Notes under the pieces: generated by a model
Seen by the model: the letters and a program-made list of their open reading frames with translations, nothing else
Told to the model about the DNA's origin: nothing
Databases searched by the model: none
Translations under genes and position numbers: made by a program
Shown: positions 10,090 to 21,527 of the stretch, piece after piece
Position numbering within the stretch: position 1 is the first letter of the stretch
Layout: every line of letters starts with the position of its first letter
Source of the DNA: Caribbeanibacter sp964518305
Lineage (GTDB): Bacteria > Gemmatimonadota > Gemmatimonadetes > Palauibacterales > Palauibacteraceae
DNA: 64,000 nucleotides
NCBI GenBank assembly: GCA_964518305.1
Contig: CAZFDK010000002.1
Coordinates: forward strand, 1 to 64,000
Reading direction: 5' to 3'

Positions 10090-11688
10090 ATGACGCAGCG
10101 CCACGCCCCCGCCCGCTCTCTCCTCCTCGCGCTCGCCCTCCTCGTGGGATCCGCCGCCTGGACCGGCCTCCTCGCCGGGCAGCAGGGACAGCAGGGACAG
10201 CCGTCGGAGGACGGGCCGGAGATGCCGAAGAAGATCGAGGTCCCGCTGGACACGGCGTGGACCAGCCAGCACACCGTCACCATGGCCGACGGGCAGCAGA
10301 TCCCCTACACGGCCACGGTGGGCTGGATGCCGGTCTACAACGAGGACCGGGAGGCGGTGGCCTCCGTCTTCTACACCTACTACCGGCGCTCCGACGTCCA
10401 GGACCGCGAGAGCCGGCCCCTCAGCTTCTCCTTCAACGGCGGCCCGGGATCGGGCTCGCTGTGGATGCACCTCGGGTACACCGGTCCCCGGAAGCTTCGG
10501 GTCAGCGAGAACGGCTATCCGACGCAGCCGTACGGCTTCGAGGAGAACCCGCACACGATTTTGGACCGGACGGACATCGTGTACGTGAACCCGGTAAACA
10601 CCGGCTTCTCCCGTGCGGTCGAGGGCGCCGACATGGACCAGTTCTTCGGCGTCGAGGACGACGTGGAGTACCTGGCCGAGTGGATCGGCACCTTCGTGAG
10701 CCGGAACGACCGATGGAGCTCGCCCAAGTTCCTCATCGGCGAGAGCTACGGCACGACCCGCGTCTCGGGGCTCGCCCGCCGTCTCCAGCAGAGCGAGTGG
10801 ATGTACGTGAACGGCGTGGCCCTGGTCTCCCCCACGGGCCTGGGCCTGGACCGCGAGGGTCCGGTGGGGGACGCCCTGAAGCTGCCCCACTACGCGGCCA
10901 CGGCCTGGTACTACGACGAGCTGCCGCAGGAGCTGCAGCAGATGCACCTGACCGAGGAGCTCCTGCCCCGCGTGGAGGAGTTCACGGTGCAGGAGTACAT
11001 CCCGGCGCTCACCCGGGGCGGCTCCCTGCCCGACGCGCGGAGAGAGGAGATCGCGGAGCGGGTGGCCCGCTACGCCGCGGTGTCGCCGGAGTACGTGGAG
11101 GACTGGAACCTGGCGGTGCCGGTGTCCGGCTGGCGCAAGGAGATGCTCCGCGACGAGGGCTACCCGCTCGCCCGTCTGGTCTCCCGCTACCGCGGCGTCC
11201 ACCGGACCGACGCCGGCGAGCGCTACGACTACTCGCCGGAGCTCGAGTCCTGGAACCACGCCTTCACGCCGGCGGCCAACGTGTACCTGCGCGAGGAGCT
11301 CGGCGTCGAGACGGACCTCCAGTACTGGACCTTCGGGCCCACCCCGAACTGGGAACGGGAGCCGAACGAGACCGGCGAGAACCTCCGTGAGGCCATGGCC
11401 ACCAACCCCTTCACCCACGTGCTGGTGCAGTCCGGCTACTACGACGGGGCCACGGACTACTTCGCGGCGAAGTACACCATGTGGCACATCGACCCGAGCG
11501 GGAAGTTCATGGACCGGCTCCACTTCGAGGGCTACCGGAGCGGACACATGATGTACCTGCGCGAGCCGGACCGGGAGACGGCCAACCAGGACCTGCGCGA
11601 GCTCATCGAGGCCGGGATCCCGGCGGACACCGCGCGGGCGAAGTATCCCGGAGGCGGTCCGCCCCGGCGGCCGGGAGGCGGCGGCTGA
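10090..11688 (+). CDS. Secreted S10-family serine carboxypeptidase-like protein
   Basis: Serine peptidase of family S10, 532 residues, exported (signal peptide residues about 8-30). The oxyanion region FNGGPGSGSLWMHLG, the nucleophile Ser in GESYGT (about residue 219), Asp in YYDGATDYF and His in RSGHMMYL give a complete catalytic triad. The ATG at 10090 starts directly before the signal peptide; upstream in-frame codons would spoil it. The mature N-terminus is rich in Gln and Gly. It is the third secreted peptidase within 11 kb, suggesting a protein- or peptide-scavenging lifestyle (inference). Confidence 0.87.
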   Translation: MTQRHAPARSLLLALALLVGSAAWTGLLAGQQGQQGQPSEDGPEMPKKIEVPLDTAWTSQHTVTMADGQQIPYTATVGWMPVYNEDREAVASVFYTYYRRSDVQDRESRPLSFSFNGGPGSGSLWMHLGYTGPRKLRVSENGYPTQPYGFEENPHTILDRTDIVYVNPVNTGFSRAVEGADMDQFFGVEDDVEYLAEWIGTFVSRNDRWSSPKFLIGESYGTTRVSGLARRLQQSEWMYVNGVALVSPTGLGLDREGPVGDALKLPHYAATAWYYDELPQELQQMHLTEELLPRVEEFTVQEYIPALTRGGSLPDARREEIAERVARYAAVSPEYVEDWNLAVPVSGWRKEMLRDEGYPLARLVSRYRGVHRTDAGERYDYSPELESWNHAFTPAANVYLREELGVETDLQYWTFGPTPNWEREPNETGENLREAMATNPFTHVLVQSGYYDGATDYFAAKYTMWHIDPSGKFMDRLHFEGYRSGHMMYLREPDRETANQDLRELIEAGIPADTARAKYPGGGPPRRPGGGG

Positions 11689-11812
11689 CCGGCACGGGGG
11701 CGACGGGGGCAACGGCGCGGCGTCCGGGCCGGGCCGGATCGAACGGCAGGGGGGCGGGGGTAGTATCACCGAACGCCCCCTCTCACCGACCGGTGTACAG
11801 GAGGTGTCGGCC

Positions 11813-12046
11813 ATGAGACGCTTCATCGGCCCGCTCATCATTGCCCTGATGCTCCTCTTCGGGCTGGACGTCTGCTCCAGCGCCACGAACCGGCAGAAGC
11901 GTGCCCTCGTCGACGCCGTGGAGCGGACCACCACCTACGCCATCGTCGAGTCGGTGGTGCCGGACGAGTGGTTCAACGCCTGGACCGGCGACTGGCGCGA
12001 GAAGCTGGCGCCCACCGTCATGGACGAGGAGGAGGGCGGAAGCTGA
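11813..12046 (+). CDS. Small single-span membrane protein of unknown function
   Basis: A 77-residue protein. A textbook ribosome site (AGGAGGT, 11799-11805) precedes the ATG at 11813, which argues against the alternative GTG at 11804 that lies inside that site. Residues about 4-20 form one hydrophobic helix (FIGPLIIALMLLFGLDVC), which could be a membrane anchor or signal sequence. An acidic, soluble tail follows. I do not recognise the family. Strong initiation signals make it likely to be real. Confidence 0.6.
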   Translation: MRRFIGPLIIALMLLFGLDVCSSATNRQKRALVDAVERTTTYAIVESVVPDEWFNAWTGDWREKLAPTVMDEEEGGS

Positions 12047-12127
12047 TCCGCGGCCCCCTCGCCCGGCGGACAGCGGCGAGCGGCGCCGGCACCGGACTCA
12101 ACGCCCGGTCAACACGTGGGTCCAACG

Positions 12128-12160
12128 AAAAAACCCCGGCAGGCCTCTCGGCCTCCGGGG
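12128..12160 (-). terminator. Rho-independent terminator of the cold-shock gene
   Basis: Read on the minus strand, an 11-bp GC-rich stem with one bulged G (CCCCGGAGGCC, loop GAGA, GGCCTGCCGGGG) is followed by six Ts. It lies 66 bp past the csp stop codon. Confidence 0.8.
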
Positions 12161-12225
12161 CTCTTTCTCTCTGAGCGACCGGGCCGGAAGCCCGGGTCCT
12201 CAGGTCCGTCTGCCGTCTCCGGTGG

Positions 12226-12432
12226 TCAGCCCACCTTCTTGACGGACTTCGCGGCGGGGCCGCGGTCGTTGTGTGTGAGCTCGAACTCCACCTCGTCACC
12301 CTCGTCGAGGGACTTGAAGCCCTCCATCTGGATCTCGGAGTGGTGAACGAAGCAATCCTCGTCCTCGCCCTCCATGGAGATGAAGCCGAAGCCCTTGTTG
12401 TCGTCGAAGAACTTCACGGTACCGGTCGCCAT
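12226..12432 (-). CDS. csp: Cold-shock protein (CspA family)
   Basis: Single OB-fold nucleic-acid chaperone of 68 residues, the normal length. The RNP1 motif (KGFGFI, residues 13-18) and an RNP2 motif (CFVHHSEI) are present. It binds single-stranded RNA and DNA and acts as an RNA chaperone. GAGGATAG lies before the ATG. A leader of more than 100 bases separates it from the upstream tRNA genes, and a strong terminator follows. Residues such as EGEDEDC make it more acidic than E. coli CspA. Confidence 0.95.
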   Translation of the reverse strand: MATGTVKFFDDNKGFGFISMEGEDEDCFVHHSEIQMEGFKSLDEGDEVEFELTHNDRGPAAKSVKKVG

Positions 12433-12462
12433 AACTCTATCCTCTGTGTGTTCGCATCCGGG

Positions 12463-12487
12463 AAATAAAAAAGGCGAGCCTCCCGCC
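12463..12487 (-). terminator. Likely terminator of the tRNA cluster or attenuator in the csp leader
   Basis: On the minus strand GGCGG-GAGGC-TCGCC forms a short stem followed by six Ts and ATTT. It lies between the last tRNA gene (12596) and the csp start (12432). It could end the tRNA transcript or act in the csp leader. Confidence 0.5.
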
Positions 12488-12558
12488 GAATGCCTCGGGA
12501 AACCCGCGAACCATTCCTCGTAGATCTGTCTGTCCGTCTATTCTCATCGCCGTAACCT

Positions 12559-12574
12559 AACACGGGGCCGTGTT
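12559..12574 (-). repeat. Perfect inverted repeat downstream of tRNA-Pro(GGG)
   Basis: AACACGG and CCGTGTT arms with a 2-nt centre, 22 bp past the 3' end of the last tRNA. There is no T tract; it is perhaps a 3' processing or stability hairpin of the tRNA transcript. Confidence 0.4.
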
Positions 12575-12595
12575 CGGCGCCACCCCCGTGCCGAG

Positions 12596-12669
12596 TCGGG
12601 GAGCCGGGATTTGAACCCGGGACCTCTGCAACCCCATTGCAGCGCGCTACCTGGCTGCGCCACTCCCCG
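12596..12669 (-). tRNA. tRNA-Pro(GGG)
   Basis: 74 nt without encoded CCA. Acceptor CGGGGAG pairs with CTCCCCG, discriminator A. Anticodon stem CTGCA/TGCAG carries loop ATGGGGT, giving anticodon GGG for CCC/CCU proline codons. The T-arm contains GGTTCAAATCC. It is last of six clustered tRNA genes and nearly identical outside the anticodon arm to the neighbouring tRNA-Pro(CGG). Confidence 0.95.
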
Positions 12670-12718
12670 CCGTCGGGCGGGCCTCCGGAGTATGGTGCTC
12701 CCCTTCGGCCCTGTTGAG

Positions 12719-12792
12719 TCGGGGAGCCGGGATTTGAACCCGGGACCTCTGCGACCCGAACGCAGCGCGCTGCCGGACTGCGCCACTCCCCG
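12719..12792 (-). tRNA. tRNA-Pro(CGG)
   Basis: 74 nt, CCA not encoded. Acceptor CGGGGAG/CTCCCCG, discriminator A. Anticodon stem CTGCG/CGCAG holds loop TTCGGGT, anticodon CGG for codon CCG. Its D- and T-arm sequence is almost the same as the adjacent tRNA-Pro(GGG), consistent with local duplication. Confidence 0.95.
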
Positions 12793-12822
12793 AGGGCTCC
12801 GAACGTCTTTGAATTACCCCAG

Positions 12823-12894
12823 AGCCACCGGTCGGATTCGAACCGACGACCGCTCGATTACGAATCGAGTGCTCTCCCCCTGAGCTACGGTGGC
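12823..12894 (-). tRNA. tRNA-Thr(CGT)
   Basis: 72 nt. Acceptor GCCACCG/CGGTGGC, discriminator T. Anticodon stem CTCGA/TCGAG with loop TTCGTAA gives anticodon CGT for ACG. CCA is not encoded. Confidence 0.93.
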
Positions 12895-12994
12895 GCCAGT
12901 CAGCAGGGGGCTTCTCGTCACAGCCCTTCTCTGCGGCACGATTTCGCCGGACGAGTCGGGCCTGTCTCGCGAACGGGACCGGTCGTCCTTCGAG

Positions 12995-13067
12995 TGGAGC
13001 CGACGGGACTCGAACCCGTGACCTCTTGAGTGCGATTCAAGCGCTCTCCCGACTGAGCTACGGCCCC
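12995..13067 (-). tRNA. tRNA-Ala(CGC)
   Basis: 73 nt. Acceptor GGGGCCG/CGGCTCC includes the G3-U70 wobble required by alanyl-tRNA synthetase; discriminator A. Anticodon stem CTTGA/TCAAG with loop ATCGCAC gives anticodon CGC for GCG. CCA is not encoded. Confidence 0.95.
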
Positions 13068-13099
13068 ACGAAACGGAAACACGGAATCGGTAAACAGTA

Positions 13100-13173
13100 C
13101 GGGGCGGACGGGACTCGAACCCGCGACCTCCGGTGTGACAGACCGGCACTCTGACCGACTGAGCTACCGCCCC
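13100..13173 (-). tRNA. tRNA-Asp(GTC)
   Basis: 74 nt. Acceptor GGGGCGG/CCGCCCC with discriminator G, as usual for Asp. Anticodon stem CCGGT/ACCGG with loop CTGTCAC gives anticodon GTC. CCA is not encoded. Confidence 0.95.
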
Positions 13174-13177
13174 AACT

Positions 13178-13205
13178 GGGACCCTCGGCGATCCCCGAGG
13201 GTCCC
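13178..13205. repeat. Perfect 11-bp hairpin between tRNA-Val and tRNA-Asp
   Basis: GGGACCCTCGG and its exact complement are separated by six bases. No T tract follows on either strand, so it is not a classical terminator. It would fold in the tRNA precursor and could guide processing. Confidence 0.5.
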
Positions 13206-13278
13206 CGGCACGCGGCCGGCGCCCCGGCGAGTCACCTGCAAGGAGCGCGCCTCGCCTGCGTCTGCCGGGCCGGGCGAG

Positions 13279-13352
<74 letters not shown>

Positions 13353-13490
13353 TCGTGGCCCCGCACCCGGCGTTTCCCGCCGGGACCCGTCATCAGAAAC
13401 GGAAGCGAGCGAATCCCCGTGGGGACCCGCTCGCGGCCGGCGAAGATACCCGTGCCGGGCGGACCGGTCAAGACGGAATCCCCCTCCGGC

Positions 13491-14624
13491 TCACCCGGCC
13501 AGCGCATCGATCACCCGCCCGCGCTCCTTCTCCCGCATCGTCGGGAAGACGGGGATGCTGAGCACCTCCCGGGCCGCGTCCTCGGCGTTCGGGAACGCGC
13601 CTTCCCCGTACCCGACAGAGGCCAAAGGTTCCTGCTCGTGGCAGGGCGTCGGATAGTAGACGGCGGACTCGACGCCGGCCCGGTCCAGCCGCTCCCGCAC
13701 CTCCCCACGGTCCCGGCATCGCACGGTGTACTGCTGGTAGACGTGTCGGTTCCCGGCCCGGACGGCCGGCGGCTCCACGTCGTCGACCTCCTCCAGGGCC
13801 CGGTCGTAGGCGGCGGCATGGGCCCGCCGGCGGCCGTTCCACTCGGCCAGCTTCTCGAGCTTGGCGTCCAGCACGGCGGCCTGAAGCTCGTGCAGGCGGC
13901 TGTTCCAACCCACCTCCACGTGCCGCCCGCGCTCGGCCTCGCCATGGCTACGGAGCCGCCGGACGCGGTCGGCGAGGACGGGGTCGTCGGTGACCACCAT
14001 TCCTCCCTCGCCCCAGGATCCCAGGTTCTTGGTGGGGAAGAAGGAGAAGCACCCGGCGTCGCCGAGCTCGCCGGCCCGAGTCCATCCCTCGCGGTCCGGG
14101 ATCCGCTGGGCGGCGCCCAGGGCCTGGGCCGCGTCCTCCACCAGCGCCAGGCCGGCCCGGTCGGCGATGGCCCGCAGCGACCGCATGTCGGCCATCTGGC
14201 CGTAGAGATGGACCGGGACCAGGGCCGCCGAGTCGCCGGTCACCGCCGCGGCCACCGCCTCCGGGTCCAGGTCGTAGGTCTCCGGGCGGATGTCCGCGAA
14301 GACGGGCTTCGCGCCGACGTGGAGGATCGCCTCCACGGTGGCAAAGAAGGTGAAGGGGGACGTGATCACTTCGTCGCCCTCGCCGATGCCCAGGGCCCGG
14401 AGGGTGAGCAGCAGGGCGTCGGTCCCGCAGGCCACGCCCACGGCGTGCTGGACGCCGACCCGGTCGGCCAGCCGCTCCTCCAGCCGCTCCACGTGCTCGC
14501 TCAGCACGAAGTCCCCCGACCCCACGACCCGCCTCACAGCGGCGTCGATCTCGGCCTCCGCCTCACGGTGCTCGCGTGCCGGGTCCTGCAACGGCACCTC
14601 GTGCTCCGTCGACCGGTCCTTCAT
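13491..14624 (-). CDS. DegT/DnrJ/EryC1/StrS-family PLP aminotransferase
   Basis: Sugar aminotransferase of 377 residues, typical for the family, which transaminates nucleotide-linked keto-sugars for surface polysaccharides. Visible features: N-terminal PLQDPAREHREAEAEI, the substrate/PLP region CGTDALLLTLRALGIGEGDEVI, EDAAQALGA, and the PLP-Schiff-base Lys in FFPTKNLG. The C-terminal VYQQYTVR and HEQEPL motifs are also typical. The ATG at 14624 follows GAGGAGAGC directly; a further in-frame ATG 28 codons upstream lacks this. It stands alone between the tRNA cluster and the divergent act operon. The sugar substrate cannot be named from sequence alone. Confidence 0.88.
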   Translation of the reverse strand: MKDRSTEHEVPLQDPAREHREAEAEIDAAVRRVVGSGDFVLSEHVERLEERLADRVGVQHAVGVACGTDALLLTLRALGIGEGDEVITSPFTFFATVEAILHVGAKPVFADIRPETYDLDPEAVAAAVTGDSAALVPVHLYGQMADMRSLRAIADRAGLALVEDAAQALGAAQRIPDREGWTRAGELGDAGCFSFFPTKNLGSWGEGGMVVTDDPVLADRVRRLRSHGEAERGRHVEVGWNSRLHELQAAVLDAKLEKLAEWNGRRRAHAAAYDRALEEVDDVEPPAVRAGNRHVYQQYTVRCRDRGEVRERLDRAGVESAVYYPTPCHEQEPLASVGYGEGAFPNAEDAAREVLSIPVFPTMREKERGRVIDALAG

Positions 14625-15058
14625 GCTCTCCTCATCCCGTTCTCGCCCGTCCTCCCGCCATCGGCCCGCTATCCGGTTCTCCCGTTCTCCCCCCTCGCTA
14701 TCGTTCAAGAATCGCGCGCGCGGACGGACTCAGGACGTCCTCAGACCATGCCTTGACGAGGTCCCCCCACCTCGGAAAGCTTGGCGCCTGACTCGGGGTC
14801 TGGCCGAAGAACCAGGCGGGGTCCCCTCCTCTTCTGCCCGTCCGTCGCGACTTGCGCGGGTTCGGGAGGGCGATACCTTGTGCGCGGCTCGATTCGGCTC
14901 GCCGCGGGCCGCCGTGGCGGGCGCGTCGGATCGGGGCCGGGCGCGATCGATCGCAGACACGCATCGACAGGTCAGCGGGGCGTACGGCGCGATCGCGCCA
15001 CGGCCTCGTGCGCCGACCTGCTGGATTCTCGACCCGCGGTATCAGCACCGGAGCGAGC
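14625..15058. other. Divergent intergenic region between the aminotransferase and act operon
   Basis: 434 bp with no credible gene. TTG (14852-14854) and TACCTTG (14874-14880) are spaced by 19 bp and resemble a motif seen before other genes here (9992-10021, 41952-41958). This may mark the act promoter, which would give a leader of about 180 bases. Nothing else is recognised. Confidence 0.45.
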
Positions 15059-15865
15059 ATGCGGAGAGGCAGGACCATCATGACGGCCGTCGGCGTCGCC
15101 GCAGCAGCGGCGGCCGTCATCTGGCTGACAGCGGGCGACTCCGCCCCCGGCAGCTCCGCCAGCTCGTCCGCCACCACCTCCGAGACCCGACGCGCCTCCC
15201 TGGCCCCGGCCGCGAGGCAGCAGGACGGCAATTCGCAGACTTCGGGGCAGGGACAGGACACGGCGGCCGCGGCGGACACCACCGCGGCCGGCCGCGCCAT
15301 CACGGCGCACCGCACGGCGCAGCAGGGACCGGAGCAGCCGATCCCCTTCAACCACGCCTTCCATGTCACCGACCTCCAGATCCAGTGCGAGTACTGCCAC
15401 ACGGGATCGCGAAATCAGCAGGTGGCGACGATGCCGCAGATGGGCCTGTGCATGGGATGCCACAGCCGGGTGGGCGGCGGTCTGCAGCCCATCGAGCAGA
15501 TGCGGAAGCTGTGGAACGCGAACCAGGTGGTGAACTGGGAGCGGGTCTACAAGCTCCCGGAGTTCGTGCAGTTCCCCCACCAGCCCCACCTCCGGAACCA
15601 GATCGACTGCCAGGAGTGCCACGGAACCGTGGAGAACATGGCGCGGATCTACCAGGCCACGCCGATGACCATGGGCTGGTGCCTGGAGTGCCACCGCGGC
15701 CAGCCCCAGCCCACGGACACAGCCACCACCTACCGGCTGGTCCGGCAGTACGAGATTCCCGAGATTCCCGCCGGCCGCCAGTCCGTCGGCCTCTATCCGC
15801 GGCGGATCAAGGAAAGCTACGGCGAGGGGCGGGGACCAGTGGACTGCGCCGCCTGCCACTACTGA
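15059..15865 (+). CDS. actA: Alternative complex III pentaheme cytochrome c subunit ActA
   Basis: Multiheme cytochrome of the quinol-oxidising alternative complex III (ACIII). One N-terminal membrane helix (about residues 6-25) is followed by a low-complexity Ala/Ser/Gln/Thr linker. Five heme-binding sites come next: CEYCH, CMGCH, CQECH, CLECH and CAACH, the last at the extreme C-terminus. The ATG at 15059 is preceded by GGAG at suitable distance and starts right before the membrane helix. The 268-residue protein heads a six-gene operon with intergenic distances of 13 bp or less. In ACIII, ActA and ActE pass electrons from the Fe-S subunit to periplasmic carriers or an oxidase. Confidence 0.94.
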   Translation: MRRGRTIMTAVGVAAAAAAVIWLTAGDSAPGSSASSSATTSETRRASLAPAARQQDGNSQTSGQGQDTAAAADTTAAGRAITAHRTAQQGPEQPIPFNHAFHVTDLQIQCEYCHTGSRNQQVATMPQMGLCMGCHSRVGGGLQPIEQMRKLWNANQVVNWERVYKLPEFVQFPHQPHLRNQIDCQECHGTVENMARIYQATPMTMGWCLECHRGQPQPTDTATTYRLVRQYEIPEIPAGRQSVGLYPRRIKESYGEGRGPVDCAACHY

Positions 15866-15871
15866 TCGCCC

Positions 15872-19006
<3,135 letters not shown>

Positions 19007-19019
19007 CACGGACACGCGC

Positions 19020-20378
19020 ATGGCAACGGCCGATACAGACGTGGAAGTAGAGGCGGGGTACGAGGACAAGTCCCTGGCCGACGCCAATCGGGACATCCTG
19101 CGCCCGATCTCCGCCCCGTCGTGGCGCTACTGGGCCCTCCTGGGCCTGGTCCTCGCGGGGGTCGCGTGGGGCGGCTACGCCTGGTGGATCCAGATCGATC
19201 AGGGCCTGGGGGTGGCCGGCATCACCCACCCGGTGATGTGGGGGGTCTACATCACCCTCTTCGTCTTCTGGGTGGGGATCGCGCACTCGGGGACGCTCAT
19301 CTCCGCCATCCTCTACCTGTTCCGGTCGGGGTGGCGGACGACGATCAACCGGGCGGCGGAGGCCATGACGATCTTCGCCGTGATGACGGCGGGTCTGTTC
19401 CCGCTGATCCACCTGGGCCGGGTCTGGTACTTCTACTACCTGCTGCCCTATCCCTCCCAGCGGATGATCTGGCCCAACTTCAGCTCGCCGCTGGTCTGGG
19501 ACACCTTCGCCGTGGGCACCTACTTCACCATCAGCCTGCTGTTCTGGTACACGGGGCTCATCCCGGACATCGCGGCGCTCCGCGACAAGTTCCACGGCTG
19601 GAAGAACAAGCTGTACGGGGCGCTCTCCCTGGGCTGGGAGGGCACGGTGGAGGAGTGGCGGCACTACCGCCGGGCCTACCTCTACATGGCGGGCATCGCC
19701 ACGCCGCTGGTCCTGTCGGTCCACAGCGTCGTGTCCTGGGACTTCGCCATGGCCATCGTCCCCGGCTGGCACAGCACCATCTTCGCCCCCTACTTCGTGG
19801 CCGGCGCCATCTTCTCGGGCATCGCCATGGTGATCACCATCATGGTCCCCCTGAGGTGGGCGTTCGGGCTGGAGGACTACGTCACGGAGTACCACTTCGA
19901 CAACATGGCGAAGATGCTGCTCCTCACGTCGCTGATCGTGGGGTACAGCTACGCCGCCGAGTACTTCATCACGTGGTACACGCAGCACCCGATCGAGGAG
20001 GCCAGCTTCCTGTGGCGGGCCACGGGCGGCTACAGCCTTCCCTTCTGGATCATGGTGTTCTGCAACGTCGTGGTGCCCGCCGCGCTCTGGTTCAGGAAGG
20101 TCCGGCGGAGCATTCCGGCCCTGTTCGCCATATCGATTTTCGTGAACATCGGGATGTTCTACGAGAGGTTCGTGATCATCGTCACGTCGCTGTCCCACGA
20201 GTTCAATCCGGCGGCGTGGGGCATGTACCAGCCGTCCTGGGTCGAGATCAGCATCCTCGGCGGGAGCTTCGCCTGGTTCTTCCTCTGGTTCCTGCTCTTC
20301 TCGAAGACGCTCCCCACGATCAGCATCGCCGAGGTGAAGGAGCACATCGCGCACGCACAGGGGGGGCACCATGAGTGA
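19020..20378 (+). CDS. actC: Alternative complex III quinol-binding membrane subunit ActC (NrfD/PsrC family)
   Basis: Polytopic membrane protein of 452 residues with about ten transmembrane segments. The NrfD/PsrC-like core contains HPVMWGVYITLFVFWVGIAHSG and HLGRVWYFYYLLPYP, conserved in ActC. It oxidises menaquinol or another quinol and hands electrons to ActB. The ATG at 19020 lies 13 bp after actB. The 3' end overlaps actD by eight bases, typical of translational coupling. Confidence 0.94.
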   Translation: MATADTDVEVEAGYEDKSLADANRDILRPISAPSWRYWALLGLVLAGVAWGGYAWWIQIDQGLGVAGITHPVMWGVYITLFVFWVGIAHSGTLISAILYLFRSGWRTTINRAAEAMTIFAVMTAGLFPLIHLGRVWYFYYLLPYPSQRMIWPNFSSPLVWDTFAVGTYFTISLLFWYTGLIPDIAALRDKFHGWKNKLYGALSLGWEGTVEEWRHYRRAYLYMAGIATPLVLSVHSVVSWDFAMAIVPGWHSTIFAPYFVAGAIFSGIAMVITIMVPLRWAFGLEDYVTEYHFDNMAKMLLLTSLIVGYSYAAEYFITWYTQHPIEEASFLWRATGGYSLPFWIMVFCNVVVPAALWFRKVRRSIPALFAISIFVNIGMFYERFVIIVTSLSHEFNPAAWGMYQPSWVEISILGGSFAWFFLWFLLFSKTLPTISIAEVKEHIAHAQGGHHE

Positions 20379-20913
20379 CGGAGCGGACGGCGTGCTCGCC
20401 CGCTTCGCGGAGCTCGGGAAGACCGAGGACGCCGTGGAGCGGCTGCGCGAGGCGGGACACCACGACATGAAGGTGTTCTCTCCTTTCCCGGCCCCGTCGC
20501 TGGAGAAAGCCAAGGGCGTGAATTTCAGCCCCGTGAAGCGATGGGCGCTGATCGGCGGCATCACGGGCTGCCTCACCGGGTGGCTCCTGACCACCGGGAC
20601 GCAGATGGCCTATCCGCTGATCACGCAGGGCAAGCCCATCGTCTCCGTGCCGCCGTTCATCATCATCATGTTCGAGCTCACGATCCTGCTCACGGGCATC
20701 TTCGCCTTTATCGGCATGCTGGTGCACGGCCGGCGCCCGCAGGTGGGGGTGTCCGACGAGTACCGCGCCGACTTCTCCGTGGATCGCTTCGGGGTCTTCG
20801 TCCCGGTGGGGGCGGGCCCGGGCCGGCAGGACGTCATCGAGGTCCTGGAGGAGACCGGCGCCGTGGAGATCGAGGAGACCGCCGGCGAGCGCGAGGCGGA
20901 GGTGGCGGGATGA
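20371..20913 (+). CDS. actD: Alternative complex III subunit ActD (DUF3341)
   Basis: Membrane-anchored subunit of 180 residues. A soluble N-terminal segment with FAELGKTEDAVERLREAG and KVFSPFP is followed by two transmembrane helices (about residues 54-72 and 94-113) and an acidic C-terminal tail. This matches the DUF3341 family. It overlaps actC (8 bp) and shares ATGA with actE. Its role in ACIII is structural, close to ActC. Confidence 0.93.
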   Translation: MSDGADGVLARFAELGKTEDAVERLREAGHHDMKVFSPFPAPSLEKAKGVNFSPVKRWALIGGITGCLTGWLLTTGTQMAYPLITQGKPIVSVPPFIIIMFELTILLTGIFAFIGMLVHGRRPQVGVSDEYRADFSVDRFGVFVPVGAGPGRQDVIEVLEETGAVEIEETAGEREAEVAG

Positions 20914-21527
20914 GCCGCTCCGGCACGTTCGGCGGGCTGTCCCGTGCCCTTCTGCTGGTCGCCGCCGCGGCGGTGGCGCTCTCCGCCGCGGGGTGCGACG
21001 ACCAGCTCAAGTACGTCGACACCTTCTCCTTCATGGTGGACGGCCCGGGCGTCGAGACCTACGAGCAGCAGCCCCGTCCCTGGCCGGAGGGTGCCGTTCC
21101 GGTGGACGGTCGGCGCAGCTACACGCTCACCGAGGCGGACACGGCGCTCACCAACCCCCTGGAGCCCACGACCGCGAACATCCAGGCGGGTCGGCAGGCG
21201 TGGACGAACTTCTGCCTTCCCTGCCACGGGAAGACGGGCGCCGGCGACGGCCCGGTGATCAACAACAGCGGTGACTACCCGCGCCGGCTCCCGTACATCC
21301 CGACGGCCAACCTGCTGTCGGATCGGACGCGGGGCTACTCGGACGGCTACATCTACGGGATGATCACCAACGGCCGGGGCCTCATGCCCGCCTACCGGCG
21401 GATCCCGCGGGAGACGCGGTGGCAGCTCGTCACCTATGTCCGACACCTGCAGCGCACGGCGGCCCAGCAGTCGGGGGACGCCTCGCAGGGCGGCTCGAGC
21501 CAGGCGACGGAGAACGACGGTGAGTGA
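20910..21527 (+). CDS. actE: Alternative complex III monoheme cytochrome c lipoprotein ActE
   Basis: Single-heme cytochrome c subunit, 205 residues. The signal peptide ends in a lipobox-like AAGCD (Cys about residue 28), so it is probably lipid-anchored on the periplasmic side. One heme site, CLPCH, lies near residue 105, with distal Met candidates in GRGLMPAYRR. The start ATG overlaps the actD stop (ATGA). A Ser/Gln-rich tail closes the protein. Confidence 0.93.
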   Translation: MSRSGTFGGLSRALLLVAAAAVALSAAGCDDQLKYVDTFSFMVDGPGVETYEQQPRPWPEGAVPVDGRRSYTLTEADTALTNPLEPTTANIQAGRQAWTNFCLPCHGKTGAGDGPVINNSGDYPRRLPYIPTANLLSDRTRGYSDGYIYGMITNGRGLMPAYRRIPRETRWQLVTYVRHLQRTAAQQSGDASQGGSSQATENDGE